Origin: Ktedonobacterales bacterium
Lineage (GTDB): Bacteria; Chloroflexota; Ktedonobacteria; Ktedonobacterales; DATBGS01
Assembly: GCA_036557285.1 (NCBI GenBank)
Contig: DATBHW010000011.1
Coordinates: forward strand, 96,657-160,656
Reading direction: 5' to 3'
Length of the DNA stretch: 64,000 bases
The position numbers and the translations under genes were made by a program. Under the pieces are notes generated by a model that was given only the letters and a program-made list of their open reading frames with translations, searched no databases and was not told the origin of the DNA. Shown here piece after piece: positions 41,682 through 49,347 of this stretch. Numbering within the stretch: the first letter of the stretch is position 1; each line of letters starts with the position of its first letter.

Positions 41682-43444
41682 GCTGTCCCCTCTGCGTCCT
41701 GAAGCTGATTGAGTATGCCCCGCAGGGCAGGTATCGTCTTCTCAAGGAGGCTCGTCAACTGCTCCTGCTTTGTCGAGAGATTCTGGCGCCAGGCCAGGCT
41801 TTCTTCCAGCGCCTGCTGAATCCTGGCAAGCTCTTGCACGTAGCGATCAGCTGCTGCCTGCTTCACTTCCTGTGTGATGCTATCGAAGCGGGCGGCCACC
41901 TGCTTTTTTATCTGCCCCTCCAGTTCCTGAATCGCTTTCACCGCTGAAGCAATGATTGCCTGCCTGTCGGCGGCATCGGTCTGTTTCTTAAAGATCATGC
42001 GAATCGCCTGACCGATGCCGATAGCTGCTAGCCCCAGTGGAAGGCTTCCCAGCGGAGGGATCAACAGAATCAGACCGGCGACTTGAACGCCTGTAGCAAC
42101 CTGCCCCATCGCGTGCTTGCCTCTGCGCGGCATGAGCAGCGTTTTGATCCGCGCTGGTGTGGGATCAAACTCGCCCGTCCCCTCCTGAAGCGTGGCGCGC
42201 TGGCCCTCCAGCAGTTCGCGGAAATCTTCCTCGATCAGATGGTTGACTAGCTTCATCTCTGTCGCCAGTTGGCTTCTCACGGCATCCAGTTGGGAGGTAA
42301 AAAACTCGGTCCAGAGCGCCTCAATATAGCCCGGTAGGTAGCGTTTGAGCGTAGCAATGTCTTGAGTGGATGCCACTTCGCCAGGAAGCTGCTGCTGCAA
42401 AGCGGCGCTAAAGCCTTCGATCTCGCGCAAGAACTGCGCTTTCAGCATGGTATTGATAAAGGTTTCGATGCGCTGCTGGACCCGCTCGACCCGCGATGGC
42501 AGCCACTGCTGCTGCGTCTCAATCTTGCTCAGCAGGTCTTTCAGATCCGCCTCATTGGTCATAAGCAGCGCCTGCTGCCGCGTAGCGGCTTCTTCCAGGG
42601 TCGCCAGGCATAGCGCGGCCCCCTGATGCAGACTGGTGATATGCAGCGCCTGGTGATGCTCGGCCAGATCGTTCCTGACCAGGCGCATTATCGCCTCGTA
42701 GCCGCTATCAATGCCGCTCGCTTCGGTATCCTTTCCTCGATTGATGTGCGCCGCTGAGAAGCTGATGATCGCAGGCTGGCTCTCGAATGGTCCCAGGAAG
42801 GTGCGGGCACGCTCGACCAGTTCAGGCTGCTCTTCTTTTTCAATCAGGTCGATCTGATTGATGACCAGCGTGACGCGCTCCAGGCCGAAGGTCGAGTGTA
42901 GTATCTCCCGTACAAAGGCGCGTTCCTCCTCCGAGAGCAAGGCCACCGCTTTGAGCGTCAGGAAAACATAATCTGTGCCTGTTAGCAGTTCTTTCCATTC
43001 GGCAGCGGCGCGCGCAGCGCCGATGCTTTCCAGCCGGAATCTGGTGGTTTTGAGCAGATCAGCAGGTGTCCTGACTTCCAGGGAGCGATATTGGTCGGCA
43101 TGTGTATCAGGACTGGTCAGAAAGGCGCGCAGGTTTTCTGGCGGGAGCGCCGTTGTGCCGCCATCTTTGCCATATAGCTCGACGGAAAGCGTCTCCCCAT
43201 AGCCTATCTCGATGGGAATAGGCGCTTTGGGAATGGGCGAAGCTGGAAGCAGCGTAGGTTGACCGATCAGGGCATTAGTGAGCGAACAGCGCCCGGAGCC
43301 GGTAAGACCAACGATCAAGATGCGTAAGGCGGATTGGCTGGTATGCTCCTGGACAGCAGCGATCAAATCTAGCAGTTCCGGTTCTTCAAGCGTCTGGGCG
43401 GCGTTTCTTAGCTGCCCTAGAAAGGAGGCAATCGTCGTTGGCAT
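41678..43444 (-). CDS. Dynamin-like protein with degenerate GTPase site, first transcribed
   Basis: The 588-residue protein shares the dynamin layout (GTPase-like domain about 1-250, helical stalk, hydrophobic region VAGLILLIPPLGSLPLGLAAI near 460-480). Its P-loop reads GLTGSGRCS: Arg replaces the essential Lys and Cys the following Ser/Thr. No DxPG motif is found where G3 should be. A G4-like NQIDLIEKEE remains. It probably cannot hydrolyse GTP and may act as a regulatory partner. The start chosen (43444) has GGAGG; an ATG six codons upstream is less likely. It overlaps the next gene by four bases. Confidence 0.85.
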   Translation of the reverse strand: MPTTIASFLGQLRNAAQTLEEPELLDLIAAVQEHTSQSALRILIVGLTGSGRCSLTNALIGQPTLLPASPIPKAPIPIEIGYGETLSVELYGKDGGTTALPPENLRAFLTSPDTHADQYRSLEVRTPADLLKTTRFRLESIGAARAAAEWKELLTGTDYVFLTLKAVALLSEEERAFVREILHSTFGLERVTLVINQIDLIEKEEQPELVERARTFLGPFESQPAIISFSAAHINRGKDTEASGIDSGYEAIMRLVRNDLAEHHQALHITSLHQGAALCLATLEEAATRQQALLMTNEADLKDLLSKIETQQQWLPSRVERVQQRIETFINTMLKAQFLREIEGFSAALQQQLPGEVASTQDIATLKRYLPGYIEALWTEFFTSQLDAVRSQLATEMKLVNHLIEEDFRELLEGQRATLQEGTGEFDPTPARIKTLLMPRRGKHAMGQVATGVQVAGLILLIPPLGSLPLGLAAIGIGQAIRMIFKKQTDAADRQAIIASAVKAIQELEGQIKKQVAARFDSITQEVKQAAADRYVQELARIQQALEESLAWRQNLSTKQEQLTSLLEKTIPALRGILNQLQDAEGTA

Positions 43445-43489
43445 AGTGTTGCTGACCTCCATGTAAACGTTCTGGCTTCCGAAGGGCGC

Positions 43490-44413
43490 TTATGGCTGAA
43501 CGATCTGGCTCACGCGCCGGTTTAGCTCCTCACGGCTGAGCAATACCTTGTCTTCTGGCCTGGGCTTACCAGAGAGGGTATAGTAAGGTTCAGAATCGGC
43601 AAACAGGCGCAGAGCCTCAATACGTTTAGGGATAAGCGGGTGGGCAGCGGCCAGTTCCCGAAGCTTTGCGAGAGTGTGATACTCCTGAACCTCTTTGGAG
43701 CGGCGCAGGAAGTCTTCCATATCTACGCGATCAGCGTCGGCCAGGCCGGTGACAAGCCGCAAAAGTGAGCGCTCAGCGACGGCAATATCGCCACAGCACA
43801 GCAGGCCCGCGCGATCCGCCGTTACTTCTGAGCGGCGCGCCCAGGCCATCAGGGGAATGCCAGCCGTCAGGCGCAGCGCCTCGCCGATTGGGCCAAGCTG
43901 GCCCAGGGCGGCATTTGTCAGCGCCGAGGCCAGGGTGTGATAGACCATGTGTCTGGAGGCGATATGGCCGCACTCGTGCCCAACGACAAACGAGGCTTCT
44001 TCTTTGGTGAAGTGCTTGCAGAGCGTAGAAGAGATGTTGATGAAGGCATACTCATCGGTGCCTGCGGTATAGGCGTTGAAGAGCGCGACATCGTGCCTGG
44101 TGACGGTATGGGGAATGGGAATGCCCAGCACTTTGGCGCAGTGTGACAACACCTCAAAGATGTCGGGAAAAGATCGATCATCTATGAAGATACTTCTGGC
44201 AAGATCGTAGCCGAACTGGTAGCTGACCAGCACATCGAGTGCTTTATTCATCACCGATTTGACCGGCGTGGCATTGAGGGTGCGGATAATCCAGCCGTCT
44301 ACCGGATGAGCGTACAGCGGGGCGGAATCACCGCCCTGGAGTCCATCGCTAGCCTGGCGTTCAAGGTAGTCTTGAAAACGCTGAAAGTTCTGACCCTGAT
44401 AGATGATAGTCAC
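43490..44413 (-). CDS. M48-type zinc metalloprotease without membrane helices
   Basis: The 308-residue protein carries the zinc motif HECGH (VVGHECGHIASRH) and a downstream third ligand in SEVTADRAG, as in HtpX/Ste24-type M48 peptidases. Unlike HtpX it has no obvious membrane segments, so it is probably cytosolic or peripheral. The region before HECGH (AYTAGTDEYAFINIS) fits the M48 fold. The start chosen is a GTG with AAAGGCAGG upstream; a TTG 21 codons earlier lacks a site. It opens the gene run leading to three dynamin-like proteins and a pseudokinase, 45 bases from the first. Confidence 0.87.
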   Translation of the reverse strand: MTIIYQGQNFQRFQDYLERQASDGLQGGDSAPLYAHPVDGWIIRTLNATPVKSVMNKALDVLVSYQFGYDLARSIFIDDRSFPDIFEVLSHCAKVLGIPIPHTVTRHDVALFNAYTAGTDEYAFINISSTLCKHFTKEEASFVVGHECGHIASRHMVYHTLASALTNAALGQLGPIGEALRLTAGIPLMAWARRSEVTADRAGLLCCGDIAVAERSLLRLVTGLADADRVDMEDFLRRSKEVQEYHTLAKLRELAAAHPLIPKRIEALRLFADSEPYYTLSGKPRPEDKVLLSREELNRRVSQIVQP

Positions 44414-44536
44414 TCGTCGCCTGCCTTTCAGGCTATTTAATAGGTGATCTTCCGGCCTCCCATCGCTGTGATACAAAATAGCAGAGTTGATGGGTACGTG
44501 GCAAGGGGTGAGCAGTAGTAACGGATACCGCGCCGC

Positions 44537-45667
44537 TCAATGTCCCTGTTCCTGTTGGTGCGCTTCAGCAACGTTCGACAGCCCTTTGAGGGGCACAAAC
44601 GTTCCGATGACCTCCTGATGCTCCGCCAGCGTCTCTTCCCGATAGAGATGCAGCGGCTCCAGGACGGGCCGGTCACTGATGGCAAACAGGTCTGCTCGTT
44701 CGAGCGCCTCGTGGTCTACGCTGGCCCAGGAGGGAGTCACGAAGCTATCACCCGGCCCCCAGTCAAAGCGCACCCCATTGATCACGGAGCGACCAGTGCC
44801 CTGATAGACGACATAGACGGAACTGCCCGTTTTGCGCCGGGAGGGCGTGCGCGAGCCGGGATAGAGGCGGTGCATCTCGCAGGCAAAGGTACTCACTGCC
44901 GGGCTGCCGTTGAGGGGGTTGACGAACTCCAGGCTGCTCATTGGGCCGCCGCGCGCCTGGCGCAGCGATTCGAGCGTTCGCTCCGTCTCGGCCCAGCGGT
45001 AGCGCAGGAGCGGGGAGTGAGCAACAGGAGACCGGATGCCTAGCTCGCGCAGGCCGACCCCTGCAAAACCTTGTTCGGAGCGGTTGTGTGCTTCCACTGG
45101 CTGCAACTGGTCCGGGTGGTTCTCGAAGAAGATGGACTCCAGCGTCGTCAGCAGCGGCAGGTCCAGACCATCAAACCAGACCATCGGCTGGTCACTCTGA
45201 TTGTTGTGGTCATGCCAGTTCCAATTCGGCGTCAGAATCAGATCGCCCGGCTCCATGTCGCAGGCGTCGCCGTTAACGGTGGTATAGACACCTGAGCCGG
45301 TGAGGACAAAGCGAATGGCGTTGGGTGTATGCCGGTGGGCGGGCGCTGATTCATGCGGCCCCAGGTACTGAAACGCTGCCCAGAGCGTCGTGCTGGTGAA
45401 GGGCAGCCCCCTCAGCCCCGGATTGGCGAGTGCGAGGACGCGCCGATCACCCCCTCGTTCGAGGGTGATCAGTTCGCCAGCGCGTCTGGCGAGCGGCAGT
45501 ACGTCTGCCCACTTCCAGAGCCAGGCCAGCGTGGTAGGCAGGGGTACTTCGGGCATGAGTTGCCTGGCGATCTTCCAGAGCGGCTTCAGGTCGCGCGCCG
45601 CGAGCGCCCCACAAAACTCATCATAGCCAACTTCGACGGTCTGCGCGTGGCTGATGTCAAGGCCCAT
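44537..45667 (-). CDS. Gentisate 1,2-dioxygenase-like bicupin
   Basis: The 376-residue protein has two cupin domains. The first holds the iron-ligand region HESAPAHRHTPNAIRFVLTGSG followed by EPGDLILTPNWNWHDHNN, the typical gentisate/1-hydroxy-2-naphthoate dioxygenase pattern. The second (about 250-350) has SVYVVYQGTGRSVINGVRFDWGPGDSFVTPSW. The enzyme opens the gentisate ring to maleylpyruvate with Fe(II) and O2. No other gentisate-pathway gene is adjacent, so another salicylate-like substrate is possible. The ATG has AAGGAGGAG. Confidence 0.9.
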   Translation of the reverse strand: MGLDISHAQTVEVGYDEFCGALAARDLKPLWKIARQLMPEVPLPTTLAWLWKWADVLPLARRAGELITLERGGDRRVLALANPGLRGLPFTSTTLWAAFQYLGPHESAPAHRHTPNAIRFVLTGSGVYTTVNGDACDMEPGDLILTPNWNWHDHNNQSDQPMVWFDGLDLPLLTTLESIFFENHPDQLQPVEAHNRSEQGFAGVGLRELGIRSPVAHSPLLRYRWAETERTLESLRQARGGPMSSLEFVNPLNGSPAVSTFACEMHRLYPGSRTPSRRKTGSSVYVVYQGTGRSVINGVRFDWGPGDSFVTPSWASVDHEALERADLFAISDRPVLEPLHLYREETLAEHQEVIGTFVPLKGLSNVAEAHQQEQGH

Positions 45668-45726
45668 GATGGCTCCTCCTTATTATCGGCGCTGGCTCCC
45701 CGCTCTATCGCTCTTAGGAAGCCCGG

Positions 45727-46572
45727 CTATTCGACCTCTGGCCCCATCAAGGTGTGGCGGATAAGCATCAAGTTGGTGAGCGGGCCGAGTCCGCCAGGAA
45801 CAGGGGTGATAGAAGCAGCTATGGTGCTCACGCCTGCAAACTCTACGTCGCCGACGATGCGACCATCTACATCATTGATACCAGCATCAAGCACTACTGC
45901 GCCCGGTTTCACCATCTCGGCGGTAATCAGCTTTGGGCGCCCGGCACTGGCGACAAGAATATCTGCTGTGCGTGTGATCTCAGCCAGGTTGGGGGTCTGA
46001 GAATGGCAGATGGTGATGGTTGCATGCTGGTGCAGCATCAACAAGGCAATGGGTTTACCGCCGACGTTGCTGCGCCCGACGATCACTGCATGCTGCCCGG
46101 CCAGGGGAATGTTGCTAGCGCGCAAGAGTTCGCGCACAGCAGAGGCGGTGCTGGGGACAAAGCTGGGGAAACCGAGCATCATATTCCCTGCGTTGCGCGG
46201 CCCCAGCCCATCTACATCTTTCTCTGGCGCGATGACTTCAGTCACCCTACGCTGTTGGATATGCGCTGGCAGGGGCAGTAAAACTACGATGCCCTGCAAG
46301 AGCGGGTCGGCGCTCAGATTGCCAACAGCCTGGCGCAGTTCCTCTTCTCCCACACGAAACGGGAAGGTATGGCTGATACATTCCAGACCAATCTCGGCGC
46401 AGGAGCGTGCAACCTGGTCGCTGTAGAGCCGCGCAGCCGGATGCGCGCCTGCAATGACCAGGGCTAGCCGGGCAAGGTGGCCGCGTGCGGCGTGATACGC
46501 GCGCGCGCGCGCTTGTAATTCGATTTTGATTTGCGCGCTGAGCGCGCGGCCATCAAGTAACGTTGCTGGCAT
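45727..46572 (-). CDS. folD: FolD-type methylenetetrahydrofolate dehydrogenase lacking the catalytic lysine
   Basis: The 281-residue protein matches FolD throughout: DGRALSAQIK, LQGIVVLLPLPAH, PEKDVDG, GRSNVGGKPIALL (NADP site) and TPVPGGLGPLT. Numbering agrees with E. coli FolD, and Tyr50 and Asp121 are kept. The key Lys54 of the YxxxK motif is Val (YSDQV), and the partnering Gln98 is Leu (VVLLPLP in place of VVQLPLP). In known enzymes these residues are needed for methenyl-THF cyclohydrolase activity. It may keep only dehydrogenase activity or use another pterin. It lies 59 bases upstream of the dioxygenase gene on the same strand. Confidence 0.9.
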   Translation of the reverse strand: MPATLLDGRALSAQIKIELQARARAYHAARGHLARLALVIAGAHPAARLYSDQVARSCAEIGLECISHTFPFRVGEEELRQAVGNLSADPLLQGIVVLLPLPAHIQQRRVTEVIAPEKDVDGLGPRNAGNMMLGFPSFVPSTASAVRELLRASNIPLAGQHAVIVGRSNVGGKPIALLMLHQHATITICHSQTPNLAEITRTADILVASAGRPKLITAEMVKPGAVVLDAGINDVDGRIVGDVEFAGVSTIAASITPVPGGLGPLTNLMLIRHTLMGPEVE

Positions 46573-46739
46573 TGGCTCCCCTGCTCTGCTGTGTCTTCAA
46601 CTTGCCCGCAAACCTACATCTGTAATATAGCCGCATGGGGCCGCCTCACGCAAGGCCAGGTGATTAAGCAAAGAGAGAGCAATCTATCGTGTGACAGGTT
46701 ATTTGATGGCACGCTTATTGCTACCAGGCGAGGCGAGGT

Positions 46740-46768
46740 TTCACAGTCCCTTAGTTGTATTCTATTGT
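46740..46768 (+). promoter_or_regulatory. Probable promoter of the KGG-repeat gene
   Basis: TTCACA (46740-46745) and TATTGT (46763-46768) are separated by 17 bases; transcription would start near 46775, about 68 bases upstream of the start codon. Confidence 0.5.
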
Positions 46769-46842
46769 GAAGGCAACGGGCGCTTTGCCAGTGCCCGTTG
46801 GAAGGATGCGCACAGGAAAGGCGCAGGAAGGAAATAAGGTAT

Positions 46843-47193
46843 ATGGCGAAGGAGATGCGGGACGGCCATACAGTTACGACTGTCGTTGAGGCGGGTCGTA
46901 AAGGGGGGCGAACGGTCAAAGAAAAGTATGGCCCCATCTTTTATGCGCAGATCGGCAAGAAGGGCGGCCAGACGATTGCCACGGAGCGCGGGTCTGGATA
47001 CTACTCGGAGATTGGTAAAAAGGGTGGGGAAGCGGTACGAGATCGGCATGGCTCGCTATTTTTCTCGGAGATTGGTAAAAAGGGTGGGGAAGCGGTCAAG
47101 GTTAAACACGGTCCTGACTACTATTCCCGAATCGGCAAGAAAGGTGGCGAGGCGCCCCGCCGGGCTGATCGCCGCCATCTGGTTGATCTGTAG
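46843..47193 (+). CDS. KGG-repeat stress protein (Con-10/Em-like)
   Basis: The 116-residue, highly charged, glycine-rich protein contains five KGG units spaced by about 20 residues. The last four begin IGKKGG, as in the KGG motif family related to fungal Con-10 and plant Em proteins linked to desiccation and general stress. It is probably disordered and cytoplasmic. Two central repeats are nearly identical at DNA level: a stretch of about 33 bases (from CTCGGAGATTGG to GAAGCGGT) recurs 60 bases apart, which indicates recent duplication. A promoter precedes it and a stem-loop follows. Confidence 0.88.
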   Translation: MAKEMRDGHTVTTVVEAGRKGGRTVKEKYGPIFYAQIGKKGGQTIATERGSGYYSEIGKKGGEAVRDRHGSLFFSEIGKKGGEAVKVKHGPDYYSRIGKKGGEAPRRADRRHLVDL

Positions 47194-47239
47194 CTTGCCC
47201 GGTGATCTTCGCTTTTCTATAACGACCACGCTATAACAA

Positions 47240-47271
47240 CGAGAGCACCACCTCAAAGAGCGGTGCTCTCG
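47240..47271. terminator. Stem-loop downstream of the KGG-repeat gene
   Basis: CGAGAGCACC (47240-47249) pairs with GGTGCTCTCG (47262-47271) with a 12-base loop; CTGCTTGTCTCC follows. It lies 46 bases after the KGG stop and probably ends that transcript. Confidence 0.6.
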
Positions 47272-47464
47272 CTGCTTGTCTCCTCGATCCATTCACCCCT
47301 TTTCGCTCACCTCGTTCCAAGAATAGAAGCTGCTGGGACGGTTGGATGAAGGCCAGATGAGAACATGGTTGATGCCCGAAGCGATGGTTGAGATTGGCAC
47401 GGATTTTGCGTCCAGCCAGAAGGTTGGTACATTTCCGCTACCCAACAAGGGAGGAGCCTCACCC

Positions 47465-48895
47465 ATGTCTATGGACTTGAACCAGACATATACGCCGGTG
47501 CAGGTCCAACGTGCGTCCCCGCAGCTCGTCGCTGCTAACCATATTCTGGCGTTGTCCTCAGCTGAACTTCAGTCCTTAATTAACAAGGAGATGGCTGAGA
47601 ATCCGGCGCTCGAAATGGAAGAGAACCCGATCTGTCCGAGCTGTGGCCGTACTCTTCAGGGTACGGTCTGCCCAAATTGCCTGTCGCTTTCATCTTCTTC
47701 GCAGCAAATTTCGGACCGCGACGAATTCGTTGATGAGTCTGCGCTGTGGCAATTCCAGGCAACATCGGGCGGTGGTGATGACGAGGAATTTGACCCCACG
47801 ACGCATGTCCCTGCACAGATGAGCCTTGCTGAGCATTTGACACTTTCACTTCAGGCTCAGTTACCCTCCAAAGATGCTCAGATGATCGAGTATCTGGTTG
47901 GCAATCTCGATGATGATGGTCTGTTACGTTGCACTGCTGATGAAGTGATGGGGCTGTTTGGTGTGTCCCTGGAGCGCGTTGAGTGTGCCATTGCACACCT
48001 GCAAGCGATGGAACCCATTGGAGTGGGCGCCCGTGATGTGCGCGAATGCCTGCTCATTCAGTTAAAGTATATTGAAGGGCAAGGGCTGTATCAGCCCTAT
48101 GCCTATGAGGTCATTGACCGCTATCTCACTCAACTGAGTGAGCATAAGTACGGCCAGATCGCTGCCCAATTAGGGATCACGAGCGAGACGGTTCATCAGG
48201 TCAGTGAGTTTATCAAGCGCAACCTCAACCCCTTTCCTGCGCGTGGCTACCTTGGCTCAAATCTGGGAGATAGTGGCGAACATACCGGCCATGTGATGCC
48301 GGATGTGATTATCAGCCGTCGGCCCCTTCATGTGGGCTACCTCTATGACGTGGAGGTGGTTGAGTCGAAGCGTTTCTATCTGCACGTCAGTTCCTCCTAT
48401 TCGCAGCTCTATAGTGAGGTGAGTGGCCGTCACTCGCTGCTGACTGAAGACGAACGCCGCCATATCCAGCAGTACGTGTCGCGCGCCAAGCTTTTTATTG
48501 CCAACATCAACCAGCGTCGCCAGACGCTGTACAAGATTACCCGCTGCCTGGTGGACCTTCAGAAAGAATTCCTGGATCAGGGCATTCGCCATTTACGTCC
48601 CCTGACCCGCGCGCGGGTCGCGTCGGAATTGGGTATGCACGAATCAACGGTCAGCCGGGCTACGGCTGCCAAGTTCGTGATGCTGCCAAGCCGCGAGGTC
48701 ATCCCTTTTAGCAACTTCTTTGTAGCCAATTTAAGCGTGAAGGATGTCATTAAAGACCTGATTAGCCATGAGTTGACCCCTCTGACCGATCAGGAACTGG
48801 CCGATATGCTCTGCGAGCGCGGCATCCAGGTCGCGCGGCGGACGGTGGCAAAGTATCGTGAGCAACTGGGAATCCTGCCTTCCTCGCTGCGATGA
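47465..48895 (+). CDS. rpoN: RNA polymerase sigma-54 factor with an inserted zinc-knuckle motif
   Basis: The 476-residue protein has region I (LVAANHILALSSAELQSLINKEMAENPALE), a core-binding region (about 110-260), a DNA-binding HTH (RARVASELGMHESTVSRATAAKFV) and an intact RpoN box (ARRTVAKYRE, 457-466). Directly after region I it carries CPSCG and VCPNC (Cys57, 60, 69, 72), a zinc-ribbon-like insert not found in typical sigma-54. It directs polymerase to -24/-12 promoters that need an AAA+ activator; none is in this window. The ATG chosen has GGGAGGAG; in-frame codons from 47342 are an unlikely extension. A strong terminator follows. Confidence 0.9.
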   Translation: MSMDLNQTYTPVQVQRASPQLVAANHILALSSAELQSLINKEMAENPALEMEENPICPSCGRTLQGTVCPNCLSLSSSSQQISDRDEFVDESALWQFQATSGGGDDEEFDPTTHVPAQMSLAEHLTLSLQAQLPSKDAQMIEYLVGNLDDDGLLRCTADEVMGLFGVSLERVECAIAHLQAMEPIGVGARDVRECLLIQLKYIEGQGLYQPYAYEVIDRYLTQLSEHKYGQIAAQLGITSETVHQVSEFIKRNLNPFPARGYLGSNLGDSGEHTGHVMPDVIISRRPLHVGYLYDVEVVESKRFYLHVSSSYSQLYSEVSGRHSLLTEDERRHIQQYVSRAKLFIANINQRRQTLYKITRCLVDLQKEFLDQGIRHLRPLTRARVASELGMHESTVSRATAAKFVMLPSREVIPFSNFFVANLSVKDVIKDLISHELTPLTDQELADMLCERGIQVARRTVAKYREQLGILPSSLR

Positions 48896-48930
48896 AGGGT
48901 CATGGGTTCCCGTATCCCAGAAGCAAATCG

Positions 48931-48967
48931 GCGTGGGAGCAGCTAGCTGCTCCCACGCGCTCTTTTT
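48931..48967 (+). terminator. Rho-independent terminator of rpoN
   Basis: GCGTGGGAGCAGCT (48931-48944) and AGCTGCTCCCACGC (48945-48958) form a 14-bp palindrome followed by GCTC and a run of six T (48962-48967). This is a textbook intrinsic terminator 36 bases after the rpoN stop. Confidence 0.92.
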
Positions 48968-49117
48968 TGAGGGCGAGCTTCCTTCTTGCCTCTTGTTCCC
49001 TGGGCATGCTATCATGGGCGTGAAGCGCGTAGCACCCGGGTTCATCGGCGCTATGTCGCTTTGAGCGCCAGGGGTGTGTTGTGATGAAAGAATGAAATTG
49101 ATGCGGGAAATACCAGG

Positions 49118-49318
49118 ATGCAGCAGAAACCCTCGCCACAGATTGCCCACCAGGAGGCTGTGCTATCTGAATCTATCCATAAAAGCACCCAACCGCCGCG
49201 CGCAGGGTCTCAGCGTGAGCAGCCCTGCCTACAATGCGGGTATCCGATGAGTGATCTCAAGGGTGGTCATGAGGCTATCTGCCACAATTGTGGCTTTAAG
49301 GATAGCTGCTGCTATTAA
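49118..49318 (+). CDS. Small zinc-ribbon protein, 66 residues
   Basis: The polar N-terminal 35 residues are followed by a compact four-Cys ribbon (PCLQCGYPMSDLKGGHEAICHNCGF) and the tail KDSCCY with two more Cys. The Cys spacing supports a real protein. The ribosome-binding site is weak. It ends 29 bases before the Ca2+/H+ antiporter gene on the same strand and may be co-transcribed. Function unknown; a nucleic-acid- or protein-binding ribbon is likely. Confidence 0.65.
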   Translation: MQQKPSPQIAHQEAVLSESIHKSTQPPRAGSQREQPCLQCGYPMSDLKGGHEAICHNCGFKDSCCY

Positions 49319-49347
49319 TCCCGCAGGGAAGGTGGAATTACCCCATT

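Noticed and set aside
47342..47464. Longer RpoN starting at 47342
   Set aside because: The extra 41 residues do not resemble region I, while the ATG at 47465 follows GGGAGGAG and begins the conserved part.
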